Of a stretch of 36,521 nt of DNA, positions 15,903 to 22,201 are shown piece by piece. The notes beneath the pieces are model-generated. The model worked only from the letters and a program-made list of their open reading frames with translations, had not been told where the DNA came from and searched no databases. The DNA comes from a virus. Position 1 is the first letter of the stretch; the number at the start of each line of letters is the position of its first letter. Location of the stretch: IMG/VR virus record IMGVR_UViG_3300047362_001115, positions 1 through 36,521 of that record. One strand, 5' to 3'. The translations under genes and the position numbers were made by a program.

Positions 15903-15931
15903 TTGACACCAAGAGCTATTGGTGTTAGTAT
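15903..15931 (+). promoter_or_regulatory. Sigma70 promoter with a perfect inverted repeat in the spacer
   Basis: TTGACA 15903-15908 and TAGTAT 15926-15931 are 17 bases apart. ACACCAA (15906-15912) and TTGGTGT (15919-15925) form a perfect 7-bp inverted repeat with a 6-base centre, lying between -35 and -10. A repressor binding here would block the polymerase. The repeat has no T-run, so it is not a terminator. Confidence 0.7.
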
Positions 15932-15962
15932 AATGGTATAGTTAGATAAACAGGAGTTTTTT

Positions 15963-16283
15963 ATGGTACCCAATTTTAATATTCGTCAGAGCCCAGAGCT
16001 GGTAGCAGTTCTTGAGGCACTTGCTAAAATTAACAATCAAGCAGATTTGAATGTAATCGCTGATCGTTGGAACAAGCAAATGACTTTTATTGGCAATAAA
16101 GCCAAACAGGGCCTTAAAAAAGGTGATACTATCCAATGGGAATATGGTGGACTTGTTAAAACAGGCACCATTTTAAAGATGAACCGCAAAACGATGGAAG
16201 TCGTAGATGCTGGTGCAACCCCATTTGGTAAGACGCGAACCAAGATCCAAAATTCAATGGTTATTGGTAAGGTGGCCGCTTAA
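15963..16283 (+). CDS. Conserved-looking protein of unknown function
   Basis: 106 residues; CAGGAG precedes ATG 15963. The N-terminal half is helical. The C-terminal half looks like a small SH3-like barrel: FIGNKAKQGLKKGDTIQWEYGGLVKTG, then ILKMNRKTMEVVDAGATPFG and KIQNSMVIGKV. The K-x-G-D-x-x-x-W and N-R-K-T pattern is familiar from phage hypothetical proteins. First gene of the run to 16900 behind a promoter with an operator-like repeat. Confidence 0.75.
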   Translation: MVPNFNIRQSPELVAVLEALAKINNQADLNVIADRWNKQMTFIGNKAKQGLKKGDTIQWEYGGLVKTGTILKMNRKTMEVVDAGATPFGKTRTKIQNSMVIGKVAA

Positions 16284-16284
16284 T

Positions 16285-16455
16285 ATGGGTGGTGAATACG
16301 ATATAGCCTGGACGGCGCTCCAGGCTTTAATTATGCTTGGTGTTACTATTGGTGTCGTAATAGGCATTATTTTTGGTTTCATCAAGTTAGGTTTACAATA
16401 TGCTCCCATTATAGTCTTTTGTGCTATAATGGTTTGGTATTTCAGTGGAGGTTAA
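16285..16455 (+). CDS. Small membrane protein with two membrane segments
   Basis: 56 residues from ATG 16285, one base after the previous stop; an open frame reaches further upstream but lies within the preceding gene. Hydrophobic segments IMLGVTIGVVIGIIFGFI and APIIVFCAIMVWYF span most of the protein. Could be a holin-like or inhibitory membrane peptide; no distinguishing motif. Confidence 0.65.
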   Translation: MGGEYDIAWTALQALIMLGVTIGVVIGIIFGFIKLGLQYAPIIVFCAIMVWYFSGG

Positions 16456-16623
16456 ATGGCAAAGAAGCATGACATAAACATGGTTGCTGCATGGGCAAGA
16501 GAAAATGGAGTCAAAGGCTTTGAACATCTTGATCCAGTCAATCGTGAAAAACAAAGATCGTTTGCACAAAGACGTGCAAATGAAAAAAATAGAGAGAGCA
16601 GGTATGAAGGTAAAAGATCTTAG
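16456..16623 (+). CDS. Short basic protein
   Basis: 55 residues starting directly after the previous TAA, with GGAGG at 16447-16451. It is rich in Arg, Lys and Asn (HDINMVAAWARENGVKG, KQRSFAQRRANEKNRESRY), and the first half looks like a helix-turn-helix fragment. Too short for firm assignment. It overlaps the next gene by 20 bases. Confidence 0.6.
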   Translation: MAKKHDINMVAAWARENGVKGFEHLDPVNREKQRSFAQRRANEKNRESRYEGKRS

Positions 16624-16900
16624 GAACACCTACTCAGGCTTTATGGGGCCTGAAGGGTTTCAAGCAGTACTAACATTTGATAAAAAATACGATCTTAGTA
16701 TTGTGAAGCATAAAGGATCCTATGGTGGTGATAGGGGATTGTACGAAATTGCAGTTTTCAAAGGCAATTCTCAAGTTGAACTACCAGGCATCACAGAAGA
16801 AGGAGATACTGTAAAAGGTTTCCTAAAAGAAAGTGATGTTGATTGTATTATTAAAAAGATGCACCTTGTAACGGGCAGTACCCCGAAGCAAAAAGTGTAA
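16604..16900 (+). CDS. Conserved-looking protein of unknown function
   Basis: 98 residues from ATG 16604, with GAGAG at 16592-16598; ATG 16580 in the same frame is an alternative. The core LTFDKKYDLSIVKHKGSYGGDRGLYEIAVFKG is a beta-rich domain, followed by LPGITEEGDTVKGFLKESDVDCIIKKM. The G-L-Y-E-I-A-V-F segment recalls small hypothetical proteins of marine phages. Function unknown. The next gene, the lysin, is 20 bases downstream behind its own possible late box. Confidence 0.7.
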   Translation: MKVKDLRNTYSGFMGPEGFQAVLTFDKKYDLSIVKHKGSYGGDRGLYEIAVFKGNSQVELPGITEEGDTVKGFLKESDVDCIIKKMHLVTGSTPKQKV

Positions 16901-16903
16901 ATA
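16898..16903 (+). promoter_or_regulatory. TAAATA box before the lysin gene, possible late promoter
   Basis: GTAAATAC covers the stop of the upstream gene, 22 bases before ATG 16920. Lysin genes are late in T4-like phages, so a late-type promoter is expected here. No -35 element is seen. Confidence 0.4.
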
Positions 16904-16919
16904 CGAGAGGGGTTTTAAT

Positions 16920-17591
16920 ATGTTTAAGAACTTCGTAAATGGCATCAGTGCTATACTTAACGGCAGTATTGCAATTATAGTACTGGTAGTTGGATTTCAA
17001 ATTTATCCAGCACCCATTGTTCAAGCCGATACAACAGGTATACTACCAGATTATAAGGAAATTAAGCCAGGCGACTATTTGTTTAGTGCTACACTTCCTT
17101 ATGATGCTACAGGTGATGATATTAAATGTCTAGTAGAAAATATGTATCATGAAGCTCGTAGTGATGGTTATGCAGGTATGTATGCAGTAGCAATGGTTAC
17201 ACTGAATCGTGTTGCTGATCCTCGCTATCCAGACACAGTATGTGAAGTTGTTTATCAAGGACCTGTAAGAGAGTCTTGGAAAACTAGACAACATGCAGAT
17301 TTATCTGATAGTGAAAGGATTTATTATCCACGTAAACATAGATGCCAATTTAGTTGGTATTGTGATGGACTAAGTGATAAAATGCATGATACAGATGCTT
17401 TCTTTCAAGCGACAGATATAGCATCACTTGTACTAGCAGGTGCTAATGGAGAATATCCACTAGCGGATATTACTGAAGGAAGTACACACTATCATACAGT
17501 AGATGTATATCCTAATTGGAGACATGATAGAGGTATGATGAAGATAAGCCGTATTGGAGAGCATTTATTTTACAGATGGCAGATTCTCTAA
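16920..17591 (+). CDS. Cell wall hydrolase (SleB/CwlJ family), probable endolysin with N-terminal signal anchor
   Basis: 223 residues. A hydrophobic helix (about 17-28, IAIIVLVVGFQIYPAPIVQA) with a possible cleavage after A36 suggests export as a signal-arrest-release or signal-peptide lysin. The SleB/Hydrolase_2 domain follows: CLVENMYHEARSDGYAGMYAVA (70-91) with the candidate catalytic E78, TLNRV, then CQFSWYCDG and the C-terminal GSTHYHT...NWRHDRGMM...IGEHLFYR. These enzymes cleave peptidoglycan glycan strands. GAGAGGGG precedes ATG 16920. The adjacent SGNH hydrolase overlaps its 3' end by 16 bases, and a holin is not certain; 16285 and 7230 are candidates. Confidence 0.88.
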   Translation: MFKNFVNGISAILNGSIAIIVLVVGFQIYPAPIVQADTTGILPDYKEIKPGDYLFSATLPYDATGDDIKCLVENMYHEARSDGYAGMYAVAMVTLNRVADPRYPDTVCEVVYQGPVRESWKTRQHADLSDSERIYYPRKHRCQFSWYCDGLSDKMHDTDAFFQATDIASLVLAGANGEYPLADITEGSTHYHTVDVYPNWRHDRGMMKISRIGEHLFYRWQIL

Positions 17592-18118
17592 TACTAAAAC
17601 AAACCTTAAATATAACTACAACCGGTGCGGCCGCATTTGGTTGTAGTTTCACCAGTGGAACTGGAGTTGATATACCCTGGCCCAAGTTACTTGGCATACA
17701 TAACTATGGACAACCAGGTGCAAGTAACGATTACATATGTAGAGTTGCCATAGAATATATTTCAAAAACAAACACCGATAAAATATTTGTTATGTGGACG
17801 TTTCCTAATAGAAGGGAATGGATTGACGAAGATGGTAATGTACTACGTTTTAAGGCAGATGATGTAAAGTTTAAATGGGAAGAAGCACACCTAGAATTAC
17901 AAAATTCTGAATGGGATAAGTACAATATAAGCAAAAATAAATTGTTGTTGGAAAACTATTGTACTAACAATAATGTAAAATTATTTCAAATGAATGTAGA
18001 TGATATTGACCATAGACTTATGAATAGTTATGGTTCTGACAATAGTCATCCAGGAGTAAGTTGGCACGTTAATGTATCAGAAATCTTTACTAAGCAGATG
18101 GTGGAAAACACATCATGA
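17576..18118 (+). CDS. SGNH/GDSL-type hydrolase (first of three)
   Basis: 180 residues with SGNH blocks: block I AAFGCSFTSGTG (nucleophile S24), block III QPGASNDY (N51), and block V SDNSHPGVSWH (D155, H158). The G-x-x-x-x-D glycine block is less clear. SGNH enzymes remove acyl groups from polysaccharides or lipids. The product has no signal peptide, so it acts in the cytoplasm or in the virion. It overlaps the lysin gene by 16 bases. Paralogue-like proteins lie at 19544 and 23863. Confidence 0.75.
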   Translation: MADSLILKQTLNITTTGAAAFGCSFTSGTGVDIPWPKLLGIHNYGQPGASNDYICRVAIEYISKTNTDKIFVMWTFPNRREWIDEDGNVLRFKADDVKFKWEEAHLELQNSEWDKYNISKNKLLLENYCTNNNVKLFQMNVDDIDHRLMNSYGSDNSHPGVSWHVNVSEIFTKQMVENTS

Positions 18119-18773
18119 ATTCCAAGGCCAAGTTTTTATCACACAACTTTCCTTTGAAGACATAACACACCCAGAAGAATACGTTAATAATTTATTCGCA
18201 AAATACAAAAAAATTCCGTTCGAAGAAGTACTTGCTTTTGCCGAAAGCGAAGTAACAGATAATAGTATGCCTAATAGAGAGATTCTAGAGGATGGCAGTA
18301 AAATACATATGTTACGGAATGAAATAAGAAATGACAATCTTCATTTTAGAACACAGGTGTTACACGAACCCTGGTATGATAGATATAGAATACACCCAGG
18401 CAGTGGCAGGGCGGCTGCCATGTGGCTTGAAGGACAAGAATATATAGAATCCATTTATATGCATTTTAGTAATCATAGAAAAGGTTATGGATTTAAAATT
18501 CCTGATAATGCGTATCAAATTGGAGACCCAATGTCTTTTGAACGTTTTATAAAATTAAAAGATGTGGATCCATATTATGAATCATATCCTGTATTTCCTA
18601 AAACTGCAAAAGAATGTTTAAAGACACAGGAAATGGATAGAGAATGGCATTGGCATTATGTTACATGCTATGCTCCTTTTAAGTTCTTGCGTTGGAGTGA
18701 AGGTAAAAATTTTTTAGATTATAAGATATTGTGGAGATCACATGCCATTGACTTATGGAATGAGTTAAATTAG
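18072..18773 (+). CDS. Unknown protein with HPGSGR motif
   Basis: 233 residues from ATG 18072, overlapping the SGNH gene by 47 bases; a later start cannot be excluded because no good ribosome site is visible. The N-terminal third is acidic and helical (PEEYVNNLFAKYKKIPFEE). A distinctive centre, EPWYDRYRIHPGSGRAAAMWLEG, is followed by YMHFSNHRKGYGFKIPDNA. The end is Trp-rich. The R-x-H-P-G-S-G-R stretch looks like a ligand-binding loop but I cannot name a family. Its close linkage to the SGNH hydrolase suggests a shared surface or carbohydrate task. Confidence 0.65.
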   Translation: MYQKSLLSRWWKTHHEFQGQVFITQLSFEDITHPEEYVNNLFAKYKKIPFEEVLAFAESEVTDNSMPNREILEDGSKIHMLRNEIRNDNLHFRTQVLHEPWYDRYRIHPGSGRAAAMWLEGQEYIESIYMHFSNHRKGYGFKIPDNAYQIGDPMSFERFIKLKDVDPYYESYPVFPKTAKECLKTQEMDREWHWHYVTCYAPFKFLRWSEGKNFLDYKILWRSHAIDLWNELN

Positions 18774-18774
18774 G

Positions 18775-18780
18775 TAAATA
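18775..18780 (+). promoter_or_regulatory. TAAATA box, possible late promoter
   Basis: GGTAAATAG sits between the stop at 18773 and ATG 18798, 23 bases before the start. It matches the boxes before 1580, 7230 and 16920. Confidence 0.35.
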
Positions 18781-18797
18781 GTATTGAGGATTTAAAT

Positions 18798-19070
18798 ATG
18801 TATGTATCTCATAAGAGTGTTGTCACACCAAAGCAGGGAGTCGGAACGTGGAGAAATATCTCACAATGGCTTGAAACTTGGGGACCAATTGGAACTAATG
18901 CTAAAATACTAGTTGATGCGGAGTTACAATTAAACAACGATGGATACAGTGTTACAAGGACTCTAGTTTATGCTAATGAAGATGATATGAATCGACATTT
19001 AGCAAATAGACCAGAAGATATGTATACAAAAGTATTTGATGAATCAGACATAGAAGTCAAAACGTTTTGA
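18798..19070 (+). CDS. Tandem paralogue A, unknown 90-residue protein
   Basis: 90 residues; TTGAGGA precedes ATG 18798. It shares a clear pattern with the next protein of equal length: GTWRNISQWLETWGPIGT, then LQLNNDGYSVTRTLVYAN. The common core is T-W-x-N...W....G-P-x-G-T...D-G-x-S-V-x-R-T. No known family recognised. The pair is followed by a terminator, so it forms its own short transcription unit, possibly late. Confidence 0.8.
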   Translation: MYVSHKSVVTPKQGVGTWRNISQWLETWGPIGTNAKILVDAELQLNNDGYSVTRTLVYANEDDMNRHLANRPEDMYTKVFDESDIEVKTF

Positions 19071-19083
19071 AGGAGTTCAGATT

Positions 19084-19356
19084 ATGGCATACAGAGTAGT
19101 AACAAAAGTAACACCTGTTGCAGTTCCAGAGGGAACTACATGGTCAAATGTAGACGATTGGAAGATTTCACATGGTCCTGTTGGCACAGGTCATAGTGTT
19201 GTTCCTGCAAGTCTAGAAATGGATAGCGATGGTATCAGTGTTATTCGTACAATTGATTATGATGATGTTGCACAACACAACCAACATGTTAGCACAAAAG
19301 ATGCTGACTTTGGTGACATCTTTACAGAAGCACAGATTTCTGCAGGTGAAGTTTAA
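19084..19356 (+). CDS. Tandem paralogue B, unknown 90-residue protein
   Basis: 90 residues; AAGGAG precedes ATG 19084 by about 8 bases. It aligns along its length with the preceding protein: TTWSNVDDWKISHGPVGT, then LEMDSDGISVIRTIDYDD, and an acidic C-terminal FTEAQIS corresponding to FDESDIE. The protein-level similarity is plain while the DNA has diverged, so the duplication is old or the two were recruited separately. Function unknown; a paired minor virion component is possible given the likely late expression. Confidence 0.8.
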   Translation: MAYRVVTKVTPVAVPEGTTWSNVDDWKISHGPVGTGHSVVPASLEMDSDGISVIRTIDYDDVAQHNQHVSTKDADFGDIFTEAQISAGEV

Positions 19357-19364
19357 GAAACACT

Positions 19365-19393
19365 AAATTGGGTGGTATTGCCACCCAATTTTT
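19365..19393 (+). terminator. Intrinsic terminator after the tandem paralogue pair
   Basis: A perfect 11-bp stem, AAATTGGGTGG (19365-19375) with CCACCCAATTT (19381-19391), loop TATTG, followed by T residues to 19393. A consensus promoter begins 3 bases later. Confidence 0.88.
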
Positions 19394-19395
19394 CC

Positions 19396-19424
19396 TTGAC
19401 ATTTAAATAGATGTGTATTACTAT
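19396..19424 (+). promoter_or_regulatory. Sigma70 promoter directly after a terminator
   Basis: TTGACA 19396-19401 and TACTAT 19419-19424 are 17 bases apart; the -10 is part of TACTATAATAGTAT, identical to that at 15532. The expected transcription start is close to ATG 19431, so the first product may be made from a leaderless message. It should serve the 19431-24669 genes. Confidence 0.7.
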
Positions 19425-19430
19425 AATAGT

Positions 19431-19568
19431 ATGGCTTTTGTTCTATTCTTATTAGTAATGCTTTTATTTTTTCCTACAGTAGTAGGTAAAACTTTAGTTT
19501 TTAGTCTAAGACTATTGTCCCTAACATTTTTTATTATTTTACTATGTACTTTGATAGCAACTCCATAG
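19431..19568 (+). CDS. Hydrophobic microprotein (membrane peptide)
   Basis: 45 residues from ATG 19431 to TAG 19568. It is almost wholly hydrophobic: AFVLFLLVMLLFFPTVVG, a short KTLVFSLRLL link, then SLTFFIILLCTLIATP, suggesting one or two membrane helices. No ribosome site exists because the start lies 7 bases after the -10 box, so it would be read from a leaderless transcript. Its 3' end overlaps the next gene by 25 bases. It may be a real membrane peptide or only a translational leader for the SGNH gene. Confidence 0.5.
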   Translation: MAFVLFLLVMLLFFPTVVGKTLVFSLRLLSLTFFIILLCTLIATP

Positions 19569-20446
19569 ATATTCCCAATCAGCCCTATATATTATTCTTA
19601 GGATCAAGCCATACATATGGCTCTTGTCAAATTGGCGACAACAAGATAATAAACTATGAAAATACTTATCCAAGTATTGTTGGTGAAACACTTGGATATC
19701 CTATAGTTAATTTAGGAATACCTGGAACAGATAATTATCAAATACTACATGTATTACAAGACTGGATCACATACGGTTACATGGATAAATGTGTATTTGT
19801 ATCAGCAGAAATACGCAATCAATTAGAGGGTAGGCTATCAATGGATATGTTAGAACCTTCAATAGATAATAAAAAAGTATTTTCTCCTATATTTAGGGGG
19901 AAAGATTATGAAAAGAATAAACCAAATTCAAATATAAGAATTGAAACTTGGCTAGAAATGGTACATAGACAATACAGTTCTAAGAAGATGCTAAGTGAAA
20001 ATGGTAAAAAGTATTTGAGAGATATGATTGATACGTCAACACACAGTTTTGGAAGTGATCCAATAAGTAATTTAGAATTAGATAACATATACGAATACAT
20101 AAAAAACAAAATAATTATGGAACGCCAAAGTTCTAAAACAACATATGATTTATTATTGTTGGCTAGAGCGATGGTAATGTCTACTAATGTTCCTCTTAGA
20201 TGGTGGACTATGCGAGGTAAATGGCATAAGCAAACATGGTTGTATATTTGTAAGACAATTCCTGATGTTGTAGAGAATAACTTATTCTATGATACAAAAT
20301 TTCCAGAGTACCAATGGGAAATGGAAAAAGAAGCAAAACTAGGATCAGAATATCACTGTGAATGCGAACACTTTAACGCCGAGGGCCATGCATTAATGGC
20401 AAATACAATAATTGATAGAATAGGAAAAATCTTAGATGCAAGATAG
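19544..20446 (+). CDS. SGNH/GDSL-type hydrolase (second of three)
   Basis: 300 residues. Block I is ILFLGSSHTYGSC (nucleophile S22 in the G-x-S position), the next block NLGIPGTDNYQ, and the C-terminal catalytic block CECEHFNAEGHALMA (acidic residue and His). The middle is a long insertion of helical, Lys-rich sequence (about 100-220) not seen in the smaller SGNH protein at 17576. No signal peptide. No ribosome site before ATG 19544; translation may be coupled to the preceding microprotein. Substrate unknown; acyl groups on phage or host glycans are plausible. Confidence 0.75.
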   Translation: MYFDSNSIDIPNQPYILFLGSSHTYGSCQIGDNKIINYENTYPSIVGETLGYPIVNLGIPGTDNYQILHVLQDWITYGYMDKCVFVSAEIRNQLEGRLSMDMLEPSIDNKKVFSPIFRGKDYEKNKPNSNIRIETWLEMVHRQYSSKKMLSENGKKYLRDMIDTSTHSFGSDPISNLELDNIYEYIKNKIIMERQSSKTTYDLLLLARAMVMSTNVPLRWWTMRGKWHKQTWLYICKTIPDVVENNLFYDTKFPEYQWEMEKEAKLGSEYHCECEHFNAEGHALMANTIIDRIGKILDAR

Positions 20447-20732
20447 TATTGTTGAAAATTTAAGACAAGTTTTTGATCCAGAAATAAGTATTAACGTATA
20501 TGATCTAGGATTAATATACGAAATAAATTTAAAAGAAACACATTGTGATATTGTAATGACTTTAACAAGTGCCTTTTGTCCAGCGGCAGATGAGATAATC
20601 GCTGATGTACACGGTGCAGTTTGTGCGGTTGATGGAATAGAAACATGCGATGTAGACATTACGTTTGATCCTCCTTTCGGCCCAGACAAAATGTCAGAAG
20701 ATGTAAAAATGATGCTAGGTGTATGGGAGTAG
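20436..20732 (+). CDS. MIP18/DUF59 Fe-S assembly protein (SufT/PaaD-like)
   Basis: 98 residues covering the full DUF59 fold: QVFDPEISINVYDLGLIYEI (D14-P15-E16 onward), VMTLTSAFCPAADEI with the conserved Cys C48, VDITFDPPFGPDKMSEDVK at the C-terminus. In bacteria this small protein (SufT) helps mature Fe-S proteins. It overlaps the SGNH gene by 11 bases and is the first of several Fe-S genes here (ferredoxin at 21362, CHCC finger at 21718, A-type carrier at 23493). Phage use is unknown; presumably it keeps or redirects cluster insertion during infection. Confidence 0.9.
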   Translation: MQDSIVENLRQVFDPEISINVYDLGLIYEINLKETHCDIVMTLTSAFCPAADEIIADVHGAVCAVDGIETCDVDITFDPPFGPDKMSEDVKMMLGVWE

Positions 20733-21361
20733 ATACTTTAGTATTTTTTGATTTAGGTTTAGGTGGCAATTTCTTTTGTGGTTTGCTAAACAAAGTCTTT
20801 TACGGTGGCGACGATGCCTGGGTAGATGATAGATACGAATATCATCATCATGATAAACAACATGTTATGCCTTATCATTATTATAACATCTTTGAAACAG
20901 AAGATGATTCAGGAGTAAACATAATGTTTAAAGTTGATGCAGTCACTAAGGAAAAAGCAGAACAAGTAATATTAAATAAGTACAAGAATACAAAAGTAAT
21001 TATTATTACCAATACTATTGATACTGGATTTACTTATATGCTTGCACTATATAAGCATAATAGGCAAGTTGTTAACTTAGAAAAATACAAATTCCAAAGA
21101 TTCAAAAGTGAATATAGAAAAGCAGTGGCACAGACTTATCTAACAATATATAGAAAGTTTGAACAACAAGGTAGTAATGTTATACAATGTAGGTATCAAG
21201 ATTTGTTTATAGATGTTTTAGATTCTGAAATAGATAAAATTTTTAACATGTATAATAACAAAGATCAAGATTTAAAAAAGTTATTTAAAAGTCGATTGTT
21301 AGACTATAAACAGCAACAAGAAGAGTTAATGAAAAGATTTAATATAAAATGGAGAATGTAA
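20723..21361 (+). CDS. Sulfotransferase-like protein of unknown substrate
   Basis: 212 residues. The start LVFFDLGLGGNFFCGLLNKV has a strand, Gly-rich loop and helix like the phosphosulfate loop of the sulfotransferase fold; KVIIITNTIDTGFTY is a second core strand, and RYQDLFIDVLDSEIDKIFNMY matches the late Y-x-D-L element. No clear catalytic base is seen and a Lys/Gln-rich C-terminus follows. If active it would decorate a glycan or other acceptor, in keeping with the SGNH and glycosyltransferase-like genes nearby. Confidence in the fold is modest. Confidence 0.55.
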   Translation: MGVDTLVFFDLGLGGNFFCGLLNKVFYGGDDAWVDDRYEYHHHDKQHVMPYHYYNIFETEDDSGVNIMFKVDAVTKEKAEQVILNKYKNTKVIIITNTIDTGFTYMLALYKHNRQVVNLEKYKFQRFKSEYRKAVAQTYLTIYRKFEQQGSNVIQCRYQDLFIDVLDSEIDKIFNMYNNKDQDLKKLFKSRLLDYKQQQEELMKRFNIKWRM

Positions 21362-21718
21362 ATGACATTTATTGTCAATGATGCCTGTATCAAATGCAAA
21401 TATACTGATTGTGTTAGTGTATGTCCTGTAGATTGTTTTTATGAGGGCGAAAACTTTTTGGTAATTAATCCAGATGAATGTATTGATTGTGGTGTTTGTG
21501 AGCCAGAATGTCCGGCAGGCGCAATTCTACCAGATTTAAAACTCGGTGGGGAAGATACGGATTGGGTAGAACTCAATAGAAAATATAGTGAGATTTGGCC
21601 TAATATAACACAACAACGTGAACCGTTACCCGATGCAGATAAATTTAATCCTAAAGAAGGATACGATGGCCCTAGTAAATTACCAGAACTTAGTGAAAAC
21701 CCTGGAAAGGGAGATTAA
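21362..21718 (+). CDS. fdxA: Seven-iron ferredoxin (FdxA, [3Fe-4S][4Fe-4S] type)
   Basis: 118 residues. The cysteines match the Azotobacter FdI pattern shifted by one: C9, C17 and C50 for the 3Fe-4S cluster, C21, C40, C43 and C46 for the 4Fe-4S cluster, with C12 and C25 extra. The C-terminal extension [21 protein letters not shown] is the usual tail of proteobacterial FdxA, strongest in alphaproteobacteria. It is a low-potential electron carrier. A bacterial-type seven-iron ferredoxin in a phage is unusual; cyanophages are known for plant-type [2Fe-2S] ferredoxins. It is flanked by Fe-S assembly genes, so it may be loaded by them. TAATG overlap with the next gene. Confidence 0.92.
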   Translation: MTFIVNDACIKCKYTDCVSVCPVDCFYEGENFLVINPDECIDCGVCEPECPAGAILPDLKLGGEDTDWVELNRKYSEIWPNITQQREPLPDADKFNPKEGYDGPSKLPELSENPGKGD

Positions 21719-21930
21719 TGAAGTTATTCAAAACACCAGAAGAAAAAGAAGAGAATAGAAAAGAGCTCTGGGGTAAAAAAGAAAAAAATTATGTAGACAA
21801 AGTTGGAAGTTTTCCTTGTCCTGACGATACTCACCCATTGTTCACTATCAAAGTAACAAAAGAAAAAATTGGTGTATGTTATTATTGTAGCAAGGTATTC
21901 ATATATAAAGAGGCAAACGATGGCGATTAA
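21718..21930 (+). CDS. CHCC-type zinc finger protein
   Basis: 70 residues, TAATG overlap with the ferredoxin, GGAG upstream. After a Lys/Glu-rich first half it has PCPDDTHPLFTIKVTKEKIGVCYYCSKVF (about 32-62). The pattern C...H-P...C-x-x-C is that of zf-CHCC proteins, the family of the mitochondrial NDUFS6 complex I subunit. Small bacterial members bind zinc, with unclear roles. Its position directly after the ferredoxin suggests a redox link; that is inference. Confidence 0.7.
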   Translation: MKLFKTPEEKEENRKELWGKKEKNYVDKVGSFPCPDDTHPLFTIKVTKEKIGVCYYCSKVFIYKEANDGD

Positions 21931-22201
21931 GGTATTTTTTATTGCTAAAATTAAAGAATTCAATGACGAATATAAAGAGTATGTTACCAAAGTAAGAAAA
22001 CTTGGTGAAGAACATCCTGGTTTCATTAGTTTGGAAAGTGAAGAAATTGGTGATATAGAGATCACTATTACTACATGGCGTAGTAAAGAAGATGTTGAAG
22101 ATTGGGCAAAGGATCCTACACACGTCAGTGCTAAACGCAAGTGGCGTGAATGGTATCATTGGGTCAAAGGAATTCATGTGGAGACAAAAGATGAAGTATA
22201 A
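21920..22201 (+). CDS. ABM-domain (antibiotic biosynthesis monooxygenase-like) protein
   Basis: 93 residues from ATG 21920 (AGAGG just upstream); a longer frame from 21869 runs into the CHCC gene. The strand-helix order VFFIAKIKEFNDEYKEYV, GFISLESEEIGDIEITITTW, RSKEDVEDWAKDPTHVSAK and WYHWVKGIHVE is typical of the dimeric ferredoxin-like ABM fold, with the W-R-S-x-E-D...W...H signature. Members are small oxygenases or haem-handling proteins. A specific reaction cannot be given. It overlaps both neighbours by 11 bases. Confidence 0.78.
   Translation: MAIKVFFIAKIKEFNDEYKEYVTKVRKLGEEHPGFISLESEEIGDIEITITTWRSKEDVEDWAKDPTHVSAKRKWREWYHWVKGIHVETKDEV

Noticed and set aside
15906-15925. ACACCAA/TTGGTGT hairpin as a terminator of the 15572 gene
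   Set aside because: No T-run follows and it overlaps the -35 and spacer of a near-consensus promoter, so an operator is the simpler reading.
16381-16445. TATAAT-like boxes within the small membrane protein gene
   Set aside because: No -35 at suitable spacing, and AT-rich coding sequence gives many such boxes by chance.
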